Counted from the stretch's first letter, positions 34,282 to 41,876 are shown. The stretch: DNA of 64,000 bases from an uncultured Bacteroidales bacterium (GCA_902772585.1 CACYBB010000006.1:21205-85204), one strand, 5' to 3'. The notes: generated by a model not told the origin, from the sequence alone. A program made the numbers and translations.

Positions 34282-34313
34282 CTTAATGTCACAAAGTCAA
34301 ATGTCACAAAGTC
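34282..34313 (+). repeat. 32-bp repeat, left edge of the accessory module
   Basis: CTTAATGTCACAAAGTC repeated internally as AATGTCACAAAGTC. A direct copy lies at 41011-41042 and an inverted one at 40797-40827. Just to the right, 34314-34370 carries a palindrome (TCAAGCTTGCTTGA) with flanks similar to 40840-40900 in inverted orientation. Confidence 0.7.
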
Positions 34314-34374
34314 TCGATTGAGCGAGAGCCATCAAGCTTGCTTGAATGGCCGAGCGTGAGAGACTTCGACGAAG

Positions 34375-36696
34375 TCAAAGTTCAGCATTTAGTTTCTTCC
34401 AATGCGTCTTGTCGGTCTTCTCAATCCATTTGTCGCGATACCAGCGGGAGATGATTTTCCGAAGTCCTGCCTCGCTACAGAAGCCGCGCTTCATGGCTCG
34501 CAGATCATCCATCGTGAAGGCTGGCGAAAGCTGGTCGAAAATGGAATGATTACTTCCGTATCGGATGCACTCGTCGTGAGCGTCAACGAACTGACTTTCA
34601 AGTGCCTCGCCAAATGCCTTTATCTGCTGTTTCAGACAGTATTCGGCCATCATCAATGCGAACTTGATACAGTTCCGACTCTCCCCCTTCCCCTCCCTGC
34701 GAGGGAGGGGCGTAGATGGTTCATTCGCTGAATTTTGGCTTGAAGAGTAATTACTCCCCTCCCTCACAGGGAGGGGCTGGGGGAGAGTCTCCAACAGATG
34801 ATGAATAACACCGCAACGGAAACCGATGACGGCGGCGCGCTTACGATAGGTGTCCTTGACGTGGTCAATGTCCTTGGCAGCCTCTACGCGCTTCTCCTCT
34901 ACCCAAGTCTCGATGGCCTTGCGAAGTCGAGGGGTGTCAACGAGTCCGCTGAATGAGCGCAAACGGGTGACGGCCTGCTGAATACGTGCCTCGTCCTCTG
35001 CTGAACGTTTGCCGAACTTCGGCATCTTCGAGAATGACGCATCAGGCATTTCGGCCACGAGAACACGACTCGATAGACCGTTCTCGATATTGTCCGACTT
35101 GAAGCACTTGCGCATGGCGCCATTAGTGCCCAGCATCGTCCAGTTGTAGGTCACATTAACCACACCAGACTCAGCCTGATCAGAGTTGTAATCCTGACCC
35201 CATTCGCCATTATCGAACGCCAGGCGATAGATGTCATATTTCGAACTCCAACTGCCAGCACCATTGGTTTTTCGAAGGGTGTCAAGTTCCTCGCCGAAGC
35301 TATACAAAGTATGCCCCTGTGCATTCTTGAAACGTTTCAAAAGCGTTGAACAAGAGACGGTTACGGGTACGACGCGAATCAATACGTGTGGGTCTTCTGG
35401 AGCCTTCTCGTTGGCCTTACGGCCTTTCTTGCGCTCCTTCCATTCCTCTTCGCGCTTACGGGCAAGAGCATCCTCTTCGTCGAGTTGGTGCTTCCAGATA
35501 TCGACTGCGTTCTTGACTACCGATTTATTAGAAGCCTGCTCACCTCGAATGATACTCATCAGTCCCAATCGGTGTGTGTTTCCGTCGCAATACTCAACCG
35601 TTACGTGGTCGGCATAAGCCGCTGCGATAGGCATGATGCCACAAAGCACAGGCATGTGCATTGACACAGGCACACCAACCAACGATTCTTTCAAACCAAT
35701 AGGCAGAGCCTTTACGTTGACCTTCACGCCCGTTTCTTCTGCAACTGCTTCGGCATCCTCGATTTCATCAGGATTGATGCCAAGTTCCAAGGCGTCAATG
35801 ATGCCCTGCATCACCTTCGAAACTCCTTTGGGCTCTTCCTTGCAGGCTGAGTCTACGACCGATTTCATTTCCACGTCGGAAAGTCCGAAACGAGGCATCA
35901 CCTGCATCAGCACCTCTTTCTTATTGTCGCAGATGGCACGAAGATTCACAGCCAGTTTGTGCAACTTCACATTGCGTTCGCCCTCGGCAGGCTCACCACC
36001 ATTCCTACGCCACCACTCAGAGATAATAGAAGAATACGGTATGCCTTTGAAAGAAAGACTCTCCCCCGTCCCCTCCCTATGATGGAGGGGCGTAGATACT
36101 TCTGCTTCTTGTGTCTGTTCATGAGTCTGACCGCTCCCCTCCTTCACAGGGAGGGGCTGGGGGTGAGTCTCCCACAACTTCGGATTAACATACTTCGTAT
36201 GATCTTCCGGCACCATATAGATGCACCTTGCAACGTCCTTTACAGCTGCATCGGGCGCGAATCCCGTAGTCTCTTTCATCAGTTCCTGTGCCGTTTCAGG
36301 TGTCATCCCTTCCGGCAATTCCACCAGCACATGAGTACCACGACGAACCGATTCCTCTATGAGTAGCGGCACCAATGGCGACTTTTCTAAGAGTCGGGCA
36401 CAGATTTCATCCGTATGCCCCTTCTCGTCAAAGTCCAGCATCAGACGATTGAGCGGCTTCACGGCATCGGCTATGGCTCGATGGTTATCCTTAAACTCCG
36501 CGCAATGCGGTGTCCACACCGGAAGACGATGCTTCAACTCGTCGTCACCTTTCTCTATACGTGCGCACATCTGCGCGAGCCACGATTCGCGGCGAAGATT
36601 CTCCCAGTCTTCCTTGGTGGCAGGGATGGCAGGGGCGCCGTGCCCCTTGCCGATACATGTGAAATGAATAGCTGAAATAATATTCTCTTGTGTCAT
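34375..36696 (-). CDS. BT4734-like / DUF3987 primase-type protein interrupted by two in-frame repeats
   Basis: Residues ~1-180 match the BT4734-like N-terminal domain found with VirE/primase proteins (LMLDFDEKGHTDEI, RGTHVLVELPEGMTPETAQELM). Residues ~290-720 match DUF3987 (GVPVSMHMPVLCGIMPIAAAYA; SIIRGEQASNKSVVKNAVDIW resembles a P-loop-like segment). Such proteins occur on mobile elements and beside HU-like genes in Bacteroidota and are probably primase/helicase-like. Two 115-bp repeats (34677-34791, 36057-36171) are translated within it as QPLPVxEG...STPLxxREG without breaking the frame. Length is 773 residues, of which ~76 derive from repeats. It is followed by no close partner on the same strand. 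Confidence 0.8.
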   Translation of the reverse strand: MTQENIISAIHFTCIGKGHGAPAIPATKEDWENLRRESWLAQMCARIEKGDDELKHRLPVWTPHCAEFKDNHRAIADAVKPLNRLMLDFDEKGHTDEICARLLEKSPLVPLLIEESVRRGTHVLVELPEGMTPETAQELMKETTGFAPDAAVKDVARCIYMVPEDHTKYVNPKLWETHPQPLPVKEGSGQTHEQTQEAEVSTPLHHREGTGESLSFKGIPYSSIISEWWRRNGGEPAEGERNVKLHKLAVNLRAICDNKKEVLMQVMPRFGLSDVEMKSVVDSACKEEPKGVSKVMQGIIDALELGINPDEIEDAEAVAEETGVKVNVKALPIGLKESLVGVPVSMHMPVLCGIMPIAAAYADHVTVEYCDGNTHRLGLMSIIRGEQASNKSVVKNAVDIWKHQLDEEDALARKREEEWKERKKGRKANEKAPEDPHVLIRVVPVTVSCSTLLKRFKNAQGHTLYSFGEELDTLRKTNGAGSWSSKYDIYRLAFDNGEWGQDYNSDQAESGVVNVTYNWTMLGTNGAMRKCFKSDNIENGLSSRVLVAEMPDASFSKMPKFGKRSAEDEARIQQAVTRLRSFSGLVDTPRLRKAIETWVEEKRVEAAKDIDHVKDTYRKRAAVIGFRCGVIHHLLETLPQPLPVREGSNYSSSQNSANEPSTPLPRREGKGESRNCIKFALMMAEYCLKQQIKAFGEALESQFVDAHDECIRYGSNHSIFDQLSPAFTMDDLRAMKRGFCSEAGLRKIISRWYRDKWIEKTDKTHWKKLNAEL
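34677..34791 (-). repeat. 115-bp twin-palindrome element, copy 2
   Basis: The terminal inverted repeats GACTCTCCCCC.. are at both ends, with two palindromic cores of CCCCTCCCT..AGGGAGGGG. In coding direction it aligns over its length with copy 1 at 25328-25443. Confidence 0.85.
36057..36171 (-). repeat. 115-bp twin-palindrome element, copy 3
   Basis: It has the same length, ends and cores as copy 2, with a different middle and slightly decayed palindromes (CCCCTCCCTATGATGGAGGGG). It sits inside the same gene and in the same reading frame. Confidence 0.85.
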
Positions 36697-36712
36697 AAAA
36701 TTCCTCCTTTCT

Positions 36713-37150
36713 TTAATCGATATTGGTCCAAAGTGTGTTAGTCTTTCGTGTCATCAGCCACGCTGCAATCTCCAACGTCTCGTCGCGGAAGAGCTGCTTC
36801 ATCAACTCCAGCGGATACTTCTTCGGAAACGAGAAGTCAATCTTCACACGACCACGATTAGGATTGCGCTTTGAATGTTCGCGGGTCAGTTTGACGGCTG
36901 CATGGGCTGTCTCAAAAATGGTATCATACATCGGACCTTTCTTGCCCACATTATAGCGCTTTACTCGTGTACGCCCGTCGGCATCCACCTCAATGCCGCC
37001 TTTGTACTTTATTCGGTTACCATTGGTCACCTCCTTGTCACTCTCCCAAGGGCACGGATAGACGTTGATGTCACCGTTGGTCTGGAAGTTAATACTGCCG
37101 TCCATCTGGACGTTCTGAACTAATAACTGCTTCTTAAATATTGGTTTCAT
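36713..37150 (-). CDS. Unknown protein of the accessory module
   Basis: Not recognised. It has 145 residues and no signal peptide or membrane segment. It shows a beta-rich N-terminal half (QLLVQNVQMDGSINFQTNGD; RIKYKGGIEVDADGRTRVKRYNV) and a basic helix (TREHSKRNPNRGRVKIDFSFP). It ends 17 bases before the DUF3987 gene starts, so the two are probably co-transcribed. Its ATG overlaps the TGA of the upstream reading frame (37147-37398) by 4 bases, which implies translational coupling with that frame. Confidence 0.65.
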   Translation of the reverse strand: MKPIFKKQLLVQNVQMDGSINFQTNGDINVYPCPWESDKEVTNGNRIKYKGGIEVDADGRTRVKRYNVGKKGPMYDTIFETAHAAVKLTREHSKRNPNRGRVKIDFSFPKKYPLELMKQLFRDETLEIAAWLMTRKTNTLWTNID

Positions 37151-37263
37151 TTTGTTGGGTTTTTGCGAGTGAAGAAGCCTTTGGAAACGCTGGCCAGCTT
37201 TAACTCATGAGATTTCTTCAGCTCACTTCGCCCAGATTGATAATGTTGTTGTTGACTATCCTT

Positions 37264-37398
37264 TTAGTGATTCATGAAGCGATAGTCCCTCTTCGTTGAA
37301 CCAGGCATCTGGCACCGATTGATCAGCGACAGCTGACGACGTGCATTCTCAGCGATAGTGCCTCGTGCGATGGTGATGCGATTCTTTGTACGACTCAT
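37264..37398 (-). CDS. Small basic ORF (44 residues), possibly the front half of a broken gene
   Basis: It starts MSRTKNRITIARGTIAENAR and ends RDYRFMNH, then TAA at 37266-37264. The same frame stays open beyond this stop for 38 more codons and ends with a TGA that overlaps the ATG of the next gene (37150). The extension (DSQQQHYQSGRSELKKSHE...) looks protein-like. So either a gene of ~83 residues has acquired a stop codon, or the 44-residue protein is real and the rest is spacer. No family recognised. A hairpin (GTCGCC / GGCGAC, 37418-37437) lies just upstream of its ATG. Confidence 0.45.
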   Translation of the reverse strand: MSRTKNRITIARGTIAENARRQLSLINRCQMPGSTKRDYRFMNH

Positions 37399-37756
37399 TA
37401 TGAAAGTTTTGTTTAACGTCGCCCCCTTTAAGGCGACCTTTAAGTGATTAATTAATGAATGAATAATGTATGTGTGTGTGTGTGCATGTGTGCACGTGGG
37501 TTGTATCAGTAAGTCAAAGAGCGCTTTCGAAGTGTGTTCCTCTCGCCAGAGGTGCTTCTATAGTAACAATGTAAATGGAGGCGGCATTAATTAGAAAAAT
37601 GAATTAACGCCGATTGAAAAAGCGGGGTAGAGACAAAAAGAAATCGCAGACAACCCCTCTACTCAGAGCTGTCTGCGAATAGCAGAAAAATTTCTCAAAA
37701 ATTATTTGGCGTGTTTATCAGGGCGCCGACTCGTCACTTATTAACGCCGACTGACC
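37399..37756. other. Non-coding stretch with hairpins and a GT microsatellite
   Basis: No convincing gene. It contains a stem GTCGCC / GGCGAC (37418-37437), a (TG)7 tract in a longer GT/CA-rich run (37468-37498), and a perfect 9-bp stem TCGCAGACA / TGTCTGCGA (37644-37678) that may terminate the gene pair at 37757-39164. The phrase ATTAACGCCGA occurs twice, near 37603 and 37740. Confidence 0.5.
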
Positions 37757-38443
37757 TCACGTCGATTCTTCGTCTTCCTCGGGTATCTCTCCCATCAGCA
37801 TCTCTTTCAATTGCTGCTCCGAAACCTTTGGATTCAGGATATTCACCAGATAATCGATGTGGCGTGACTTCTCCTGTGGTGTATGAGTCTTGCGCAGTCG
37901 TTCGTTGCCGAATGCCTTGTTGCCCTCCTTTTCCCAGAAGTGGCCGTCCACCATTTGCCAAAGGCCGTAGGGACTTTGCACGGCCACAAGTTTCTCAACG
38001 CTCACCAACCTGCGGAACAGGTCAGCGAGTGTGTTCACATCGTCCATCCACACGATTCTTTGCGCACAATCACCGCCACCGAACAAATCGATGAAAGTTT
38101 GCTGTGGGGTATCCTCACGAATCCACTGGAACGCCAGCAGCGCATTGTAAAGCATCACGAGCCGCTTGTTGGCCACGCACGTATTGCGTACATTATATTT
38201 AAAGGCCTTCGTCACCTTCTCGCCAGCGTGGCTCTTTCGACCACGCTCGGGATTAAGATTCTTGCCAGTGGCGGGGCTACCTTTAAACTTAAACTGTTTC
38301 AGCGTAATGCCAAGGCTTTCAAGCACGCGCCGAGCATCTTCGTCGCCCGACTGCGTCTTTTCTTCCAGATGTCCGATGATTCCCTTTATCGAATTGAGGT
38401 GCGATATGGCCTCCGCACCAAGGAAATCATAGGTCGATGTCAT
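37757..38443 (-). CDS. Unknown protein of the accessory module (228 residues)
   Basis: Not firmly recognised; it resembles small Bacteroidota families such as DUF6043, but I cannot confirm this. Soluble, mixed helix content, with a basic central part (NLNPERGRKSHAGEKVTKAFKYNVRN) and an acidic C-terminus (GEIPEEDEEST). It overlaps the upstream gene (38427) by 17 bases, so they are co-transcribed. There is no catalytic motif that I can name. Confidence 0.6.
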   Translation of the reverse strand: MTSTYDFLGAEAISHLNSIKGIIGHLEEKTQSGDEDARRVLESLGITLKQFKFKGSPATGKNLNPERGRKSHAGEKVTKAFKYNVRNTCVANKRLVMLYNALLAFQWIREDTPQQTFIDLFGGGDCAQRIVWMDDVNTLADLFRRLVSVEKLVAVQSPYGLWQMVDGHFWEKEGNKAFGNERLRKTHTPQEKSRHIDYLVNILNPKVSEQQLKEMLMGEIPEEDEEST

Positions 38444-39164
38444 TGCTTCTCTTGCGTATTTCCGGTTCTTTTTTATTCACTTCGTCTACCACATCAGCAA
38501 ATTCGCTGTTCTCAGGCCACAAAAGGTTTATACGGAAATCGTGGTCCTTAAACAAGAAATAATAAGCCCCCATAACATTCATCAGCTGCTCTTTCAATTC
38601 TTGCTTGGTTTTGAAATTGAAAAAGAAATAAAGCGGTGCAGCACCAGTATGGAAATCTTCATCAGCCACTCCCATGTCGTAGCAAGAGTAATCAGACCCG
38701 TCTTCGTTATTTTGTTTAAACTCAAGCGCAATGTCGAATTCTTTTTGTGGCACCATGTTTCCCTTCTCACTACGAACCATTGGCCATTCTATCTCAATAC
38801 CGTTTCGTCTGAGTTTTTCTTTTACAAGCACTATCTCCATAGTTAATGGCATGAGAACCTCGTCTGCATCGCAATCCATCTGACGTGCGTCGCAAATGAA
38901 CTGATAAAACTGCTCCATCGTGATGCGTTTGTTGTCCTCGCGGCAAAGCACACTGCAATCGGTCAATTCGGCACGATTCCATACCGTTCCACCTGGACGA
39001 TCGTAATACTTCACTACGGGGTGGCTATGCGTCTCCAATTCATAATCACCATCCTCATTTGTTTTTGTTTCATACACTATCATTGTAGCAATGTGCAGTC
39101 CGATGCTGCCATTACAGCATATGTACTCGTACGGCTCTTTTAAATTCAATATCTGTGTTTCCAT
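38427..39164 (-). CDS. Unknown protein of the accessory module (245 residues)
   Basis: Not recognised. A soluble acidic protein with many aromatic strands (YEYICCNGSIGLHIATMIVYET; APLYFFFNFKTKQELKEQLM) and a charged C-terminal end. Its -7 promoter box is TACCTTTG on the minus strand at 39194-39187. It is the first gene of a two-gene unit with the one at 37757. Confidence 0.6.
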   Translation of the reverse strand: METQILNLKEPYEYICCNGSIGLHIATMIVYETKTNEDGDYELETHSHPVVKYYDRPGGTVWNRAELTDCSVLCREDNKRITMEQFYQFICDARQMDCDADEVLMPLTMEIVLVKEKLRRNGIEIEWPMVRSEKGNMVPQKEFDIALEFKQNNEDGSDYSCYDMGVADEDFHTGAAPLYFFFNFKTKQELKEQLMNVMGAYYFLFKDHDFRINLLWPENSEFADVVDEVNKKEPEIRKRSNDIDL

Positions 39165-39186
39165 ATCATCTTAATTAATTGGTATG

Positions 39187-39194
39187 CAAAGGTA
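39187..39194 (-). promoter_or_regulatory. -7 box for the 39164/38443 gene pair
   Basis: TACCTTTG on the minus strand, 22 bases before the ATG at 39164. Confidence 0.65.
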
Positions 39195-39237
39195 CAAAAT
39201 TTCCAGCACATATTGGCCGACTACGGCAAAAAAAATA

Positions 39238-39270
39238 AGTACACAAAAAGAGCCGTCCCTTTTGTGTACT
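39238..39270. repeat. 11-bp perfect inverted repeat
   Basis: AGTACACAAAA / TTTTGTGTACT around an 11-base loop. On the plus strand T-rich sequence lies in the arm only, so it may be an operator or a mini fold-back rather than a terminator. Confidence 0.55.
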
Positions 39271-39299
39271 GCCCTCTGAGGTTTTAGAAGAACGTTATT

Positions 39300-39331
39300 A
39301 AAGGGAGAGCGCATTAAGTCACTCTCCTTTT
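39300..39331. terminator. Terminator of the toxin-antitoxin operon
   Basis: A 10-bp stem (AAAGGGAGAG / CTCTCCTTTT, one G-U pair) just beyond the stop of the gene at 39342, reading left. Confidence 0.65.
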
Positions 39332-39341
39332 TTATGAGCAA

Positions 39342-40064
39342 TCAGAGGGACAGGTGTCCCTTTGATTGATCTAGAACATGCTTCAACGCTCCGTCCTCAA
39401 AAGACTCTCTTTGACATGTTAATGTAATTCTATAATACATCCTTTTATGAGTCATTTTGTTTTCAATAGCAAAATAGTAATTCTTATTATTGTCAGTAAA
39501 ACTACTGGATAATTTGCCGTCACATATATTGCGATAGCTAAAAGAGGACTCTGCAAGTTCCGCAATATGTTTTACTTGACCATCATTTATAGAGTACCAG
39601 TTGAGATGAACGGTTTCATCACTATCATATAGTTGTTCTGTGAAATATATATTATCTTTACTCAATACACCATCGCCAATAATGGTTGTAGAATCAACCT
39701 GTAGATCCTTATCCAACAAGTAAGCAACAGGGTTTATTGGCAGTTCTACTATCACCATGTATTTGTAATTAGAATCATTAGTGTCCAACTCATAATACCA
39801 CCAGTCGAAATCATCATAAAAAAAATAATCTCCCCATACTTTCTTTATCTGATCATTTATCACTTTAGGTGTTATCAAAAAAAACATTTGGGGATTCTTT
39901 TTCCCATTGAATAATTCTCTTGATGAACTTTGGGATTTCTTATATTTACTTATGTATTCTCTTTTTGTGATTTTGTACAATAAGATATTATCAGTCATAG
40001 TAAATGACTGAGCTTTTAAAGACGCGGAGTAAAATGTCAGTAAAAGTATACAAATAATCTTCAT
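39342..40064 (-). CDS. Secreted protein of unknown function coupled to a toxin gene
   Basis: Not recognised. It has a signal peptide (MKIICILLLTFYSASLKAQ) and a 221-residue mature part rich in Tyr, Asp, Asn and Lys. Base composition is clearly more AT-rich than that of its neighbours, suggesting recent acquisition. Its ATG overlaps the TGA of the upstream RelE-type toxin gene (ATGA at 40064-40061), so it is probably translated from the toxin-antitoxin transcript. Its export is at odds with a cytoplasmic toxin system. The role is unknown. Confidence 0.65.
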   Translation of the reverse strand: MKIICILLLTFYSASLKAQSFTMTDNILLYKITKREYISKYKKSQSSSRELFNGKKNPQMFFLITPKVINDQIKKVWGDYFFYDDFDWWYYELDTNDSNYKYMVIVELPINPVAYLLDKDLQVDSTTIIGDGVLSKDNIYFTEQLYDSDETVHLNWYSINDGQVKHIAELAESSFSYRNICDGKLSSSFTDNNKNYYFAIENKMTHKRMYYRITLTCQRESFEDGALKHVLDQSKGHLSL

Positions 40065-40465
40065 CTTCTTTTAAGATACTCAATCCCCACCGCCTTTAGC
40101 TTACCTTCGGTTTGCAGTGTCTGGAGGTCGAGGCCCAAGTCTTTGATGATTTGTCGCACCACATTCATTTTGATGTTGCTGGCATCAGCCTTGTCGTAGA
40201 GTAGAAGGAGGATAACGACACCATCCTTTTCGTTAACAAGATAAGTAAACGTGATAATACGAGCACCACCCGACTGCCCACGGCCTTTCGAGGCAATGGT
40301 CATACGCACTTTACGGATGCCTGGCGACAATTCCGTGCCCTGATAGGGATTCTTCAGGATGCTGTCGCGGAAGTCAGAAAGGTCATCGACGAAACTACGA
40401 TGGCGCTTAGCCAGACGCTTTGCTTCGCTGTCGAAATAACTAGTCGTTTGAATTTCGAAGCTCAT
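40061..40465 (-). CDS. RelE/ParE-family toxin (type II toxin-antitoxin)
   Basis: The 134-residue protein has the RelE-like pattern: an N-terminal helix pair (FDSEAKRLAKRHRSFVDDLSDFRDSI), GIRKVRMTIASKGRGQSGGARIITF and LLLLYDKADASNI. Such toxins usually act as ribosome-dependent mRNases. At 134 residues it is longer than the ~90-110 norm, with an additional C-terminal helix. It overlaps the upstream antitoxin gene by 26 bases, the normal order for this type, and is coupled to the secreted protein downstream. Confidence 0.82.
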   Translation of the reverse strand: MSFEIQTTSYFDSEAKRLAKRHRSFVDDLSDFRDSILKNPYQGTELSPGIRKVRMTIASKGRGQSGGARIITFTYLVNEKDGVVILLLLYDKADASNIKMNVVRQIIKDLGLDLQTLQTEGKLKAVGIEYLKRR

Positions 40466-40706
40466 TGATCAGGTTATCCAAAGTGTTTAACTTCCGCTTT
40501 CCTTCAATCGACTCCTTGGCCTCTAAGAGTGCACCACGGAGTTCTTCTGTCAGGTCGCGCTTGTTTATCACGATGTCATCCTTGCTGATGGGAACGATAC
40601 GGAAACTGCCCGCACGTGATTTCACCACCACGTCCTCGCCTCGATAAGCCACATCCACATATTTAGCGGTGTTGGCCCTGAAGTCTCTACCTGTTACTAC
40701 TACCAT
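40440..40706 (-). CDS. Antitoxin partner of the RelE-type toxin
   Basis: The frame is open from 40868, but the region before 40706 includes the promoter and a repeat, so the ATG at 40706 (MVVVTGRDFRAN) is used; 88 residues. The N-terminus has the Phd/YefM-like start (FRANTAKYVDVAYRGEDVVVKSRAGSFRIVPIS) that forms a DNA-binding fold. The C-terminal helix (LTEELRGALLEAKESIEG) would bind the toxin. It likely represses its own promoter (-7 box at 40742-40735). Confidence 0.78.
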   Translation of the reverse strand: MVVVTGRDFRANTAKYVDVAYRGEDVVVKSRAGSFRIVPISKDDIVINKRDLTEELRGALLEAKESIEGKRKLNTLDNLINELRNSND

Positions 40707-40734
40707 ATTTTTTATATCTTTGATTTCTTGGGGG

Positions 40735-40742
40735 CAAAGATA
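40735..40742 (-). promoter_or_regulatory. -7 box for the toxin-antitoxin operon
   Basis: TATCTTTG on the minus strand, 28 bases before the antitoxin ATG at 40706. Confidence 0.65.
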
Positions 40743-40796
40743 CAAATTAATTTTGAATTGTGTACCATTTTGGCTAACTTTTTTAATCTTTTTACT

Positions 40797-40827
40797 ACTT
40801 TGTGACTTTTGACTTTGTGACATTAAG
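40797..40827 (-). repeat. 31-bp repeat, inverted copy near the right edge of the module
   Basis: On the minus strand it reads CTTAATGTCACAAAGTC then AAAAGTCACAAAGT. It matches 34282-34313 and forms an inverted pair with 41011-41042. Confidence 0.7.
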
Positions 40828-40938
40828 CACCTATGTGCTTGAACTTGCTCACGTTCGGCAGAGTTCAAACGAGTTTGATTCTGCTCTCACTTAATCGCAA
40901 ATTTAAGCAGGTTCACAAAGTCAAGGTAGGTTATTAGA

Positions 40939-40966
40939 ATTATATAATATTATAATATTATATAAT
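40939..40966. repeat. Perfect 28-bp AT palindrome
   Basis: ATTATATAATATTA is followed by its exact complement. It is centred between the inverted repeats at 40797 and 41011. There is no ORF from 40707 to 41253, and I see nothing else there except the promoter elements listed. Confidence 0.8.
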
Positions 40967-41010
40967 TTATAATATAGTAGTATGCATTTTGCTGTTAATT
41001 ATGGAAGGTG

Positions 41011-41042
41011 CTTAATGTCACAAAATCACATGTCACAGAGTA
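41011..41042 (+). repeat. 32-bp repeat, right edge of the accessory module
   Basis: CTTAATGTCACAAAATC then ACATGTCACAGAGTA. It is in the same orientation as 34282-34313, with a few mismatches. Confidence 0.7.
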
Positions 41043-41087
41043 TCAGTTTGCGCGTTAACAAATTTTCACGCTACAGAGCGCATAAGA

Positions 41088-41119
41088 TTTGGAAACGCAA
41101 TGAAAATTTCGTACCTTTG
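41088..41119 (+). promoter_or_regulatory. Strong promoter for the HU-like gene, long leader
   Basis: TTTG (41088-41091), 20 bases, TACCTTTG (41112-41119): full consensus. The HU-like gene starts 190 bases later. Confidence 0.8.
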
Positions 41120-41253
41120 CAGTGTCAAATGAAGCGGTAGAGATTGCGGCCATTAAGGATAAAAATTGCAAGAATTAAATCTAGAAATTGCGCGCATTAA
41201 CAATAGCAATTATTTCTCTTAACAGCGCCCCTGCGAAGCCTATTCAGGAGACA

Positions 41254-41292
41254 ATGAAAAATTTAAACAAACCACTAAACATTAACCATTAA
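41254..41292 (+). CDS. Possible 12-codon leader peptide
   Basis: ATG AAA AAT ... CAT TAA encodes MKNLNKPLNINH, preceded by AGGAGA 6 bases upstream and ending 17 bases before the HU-like gene. This could be chance, since the tract is a common AT-rich intergenic type. Its position in a long leader makes it worth noting. Confidence 0.25.
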   Translation: MKNLNKPLNINH

Positions 41293-41309
41293 ACAATTAA
41301 AACAAAACT

Positions 41310-41876
41310 ATGGCAATTCGTATTATTGCGCAGCGCCGACTGCTGAAAATCGGCAAGAATCCGGGAGTGAAGAAGTTCGTGATGCGTCCTGACCTCTACA
41401 CGCCCATCCAGGAGAAGAAGGTGTTTGCGGAGGCTGCAACCCACAGCGGCATCTCTGCAGGAGTCATCAAGGCGGCTTGGGATGCCGCAGGCGAAGTCAT
41501 CCGCACGTGGGCTACCGAGGGCCACTCTATCCCACTGCCCGGACTGGGAACCATGCGCTTCAGCGTGCGTTCGAAGGCCGTGGAGGATCTGGACGACGTG
41601 AAAGCCAACCTGATTAGTACCCGTCGCATCGTGTTTACGCCCAGCGTCGACGTGAAGGACGAACTGAAGAACACTGCAATTCAAATCACCTGTCTGGACG
41701 AGGACGGCAACGTGCTGAAGCGCGTGACCTCTGGCGACAGCGGCGAGATTGAGGACAACGAGAACGGAAACGGTAGTCAGAACTCGAACACAAATCCTTC
41801 GAATCCCACGAACGGTGGCGGTAACACCGGCGGAGGCGGTAGCGAACCTGGCGGTGACGGAAACGACCAAAATTAG
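41310..41876 (+). CDS. HU-like DNA-binding protein (Bacteroidota type)
   Basis: Residues ~1-125 match the HU-like domain of Bacteroidota (MAIRIIAQRRLLKIGKNPG; FAEAATHSGISAGVIKAAWDAAGEVI; GHSIPLPGLGTMRFSVRSKAV; FTPSVDVKDELKNTAI). The remaining ~50 residues are a disordered Gly/Asn/Ser/Asp tail. In related genomes this gene is commonly followed by a smalltalk microprotein and an amidase; here the microprotein is present (41965) but no amidase. It probably coats or bends DNA, though many paralogues per genome suggest a specialised role. Confidence 0.85.
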   Translation: MAIRIIAQRRLLKIGKNPGVKKFVMRPDLYTPIQEKKVFAEAATHSGISAGVIKAAWDAAGEVIRTWATEGHSIPLPGLGTMRFSVRSKAVEDLDDVKANLISTRRIVFTPSVDVKDELKNTAIQITCLDEDGNVLKRVTSGDSGEIEDNENGNGSQNSNTNPSNPTNGGGNTGGGGSEPGGDGNDQN

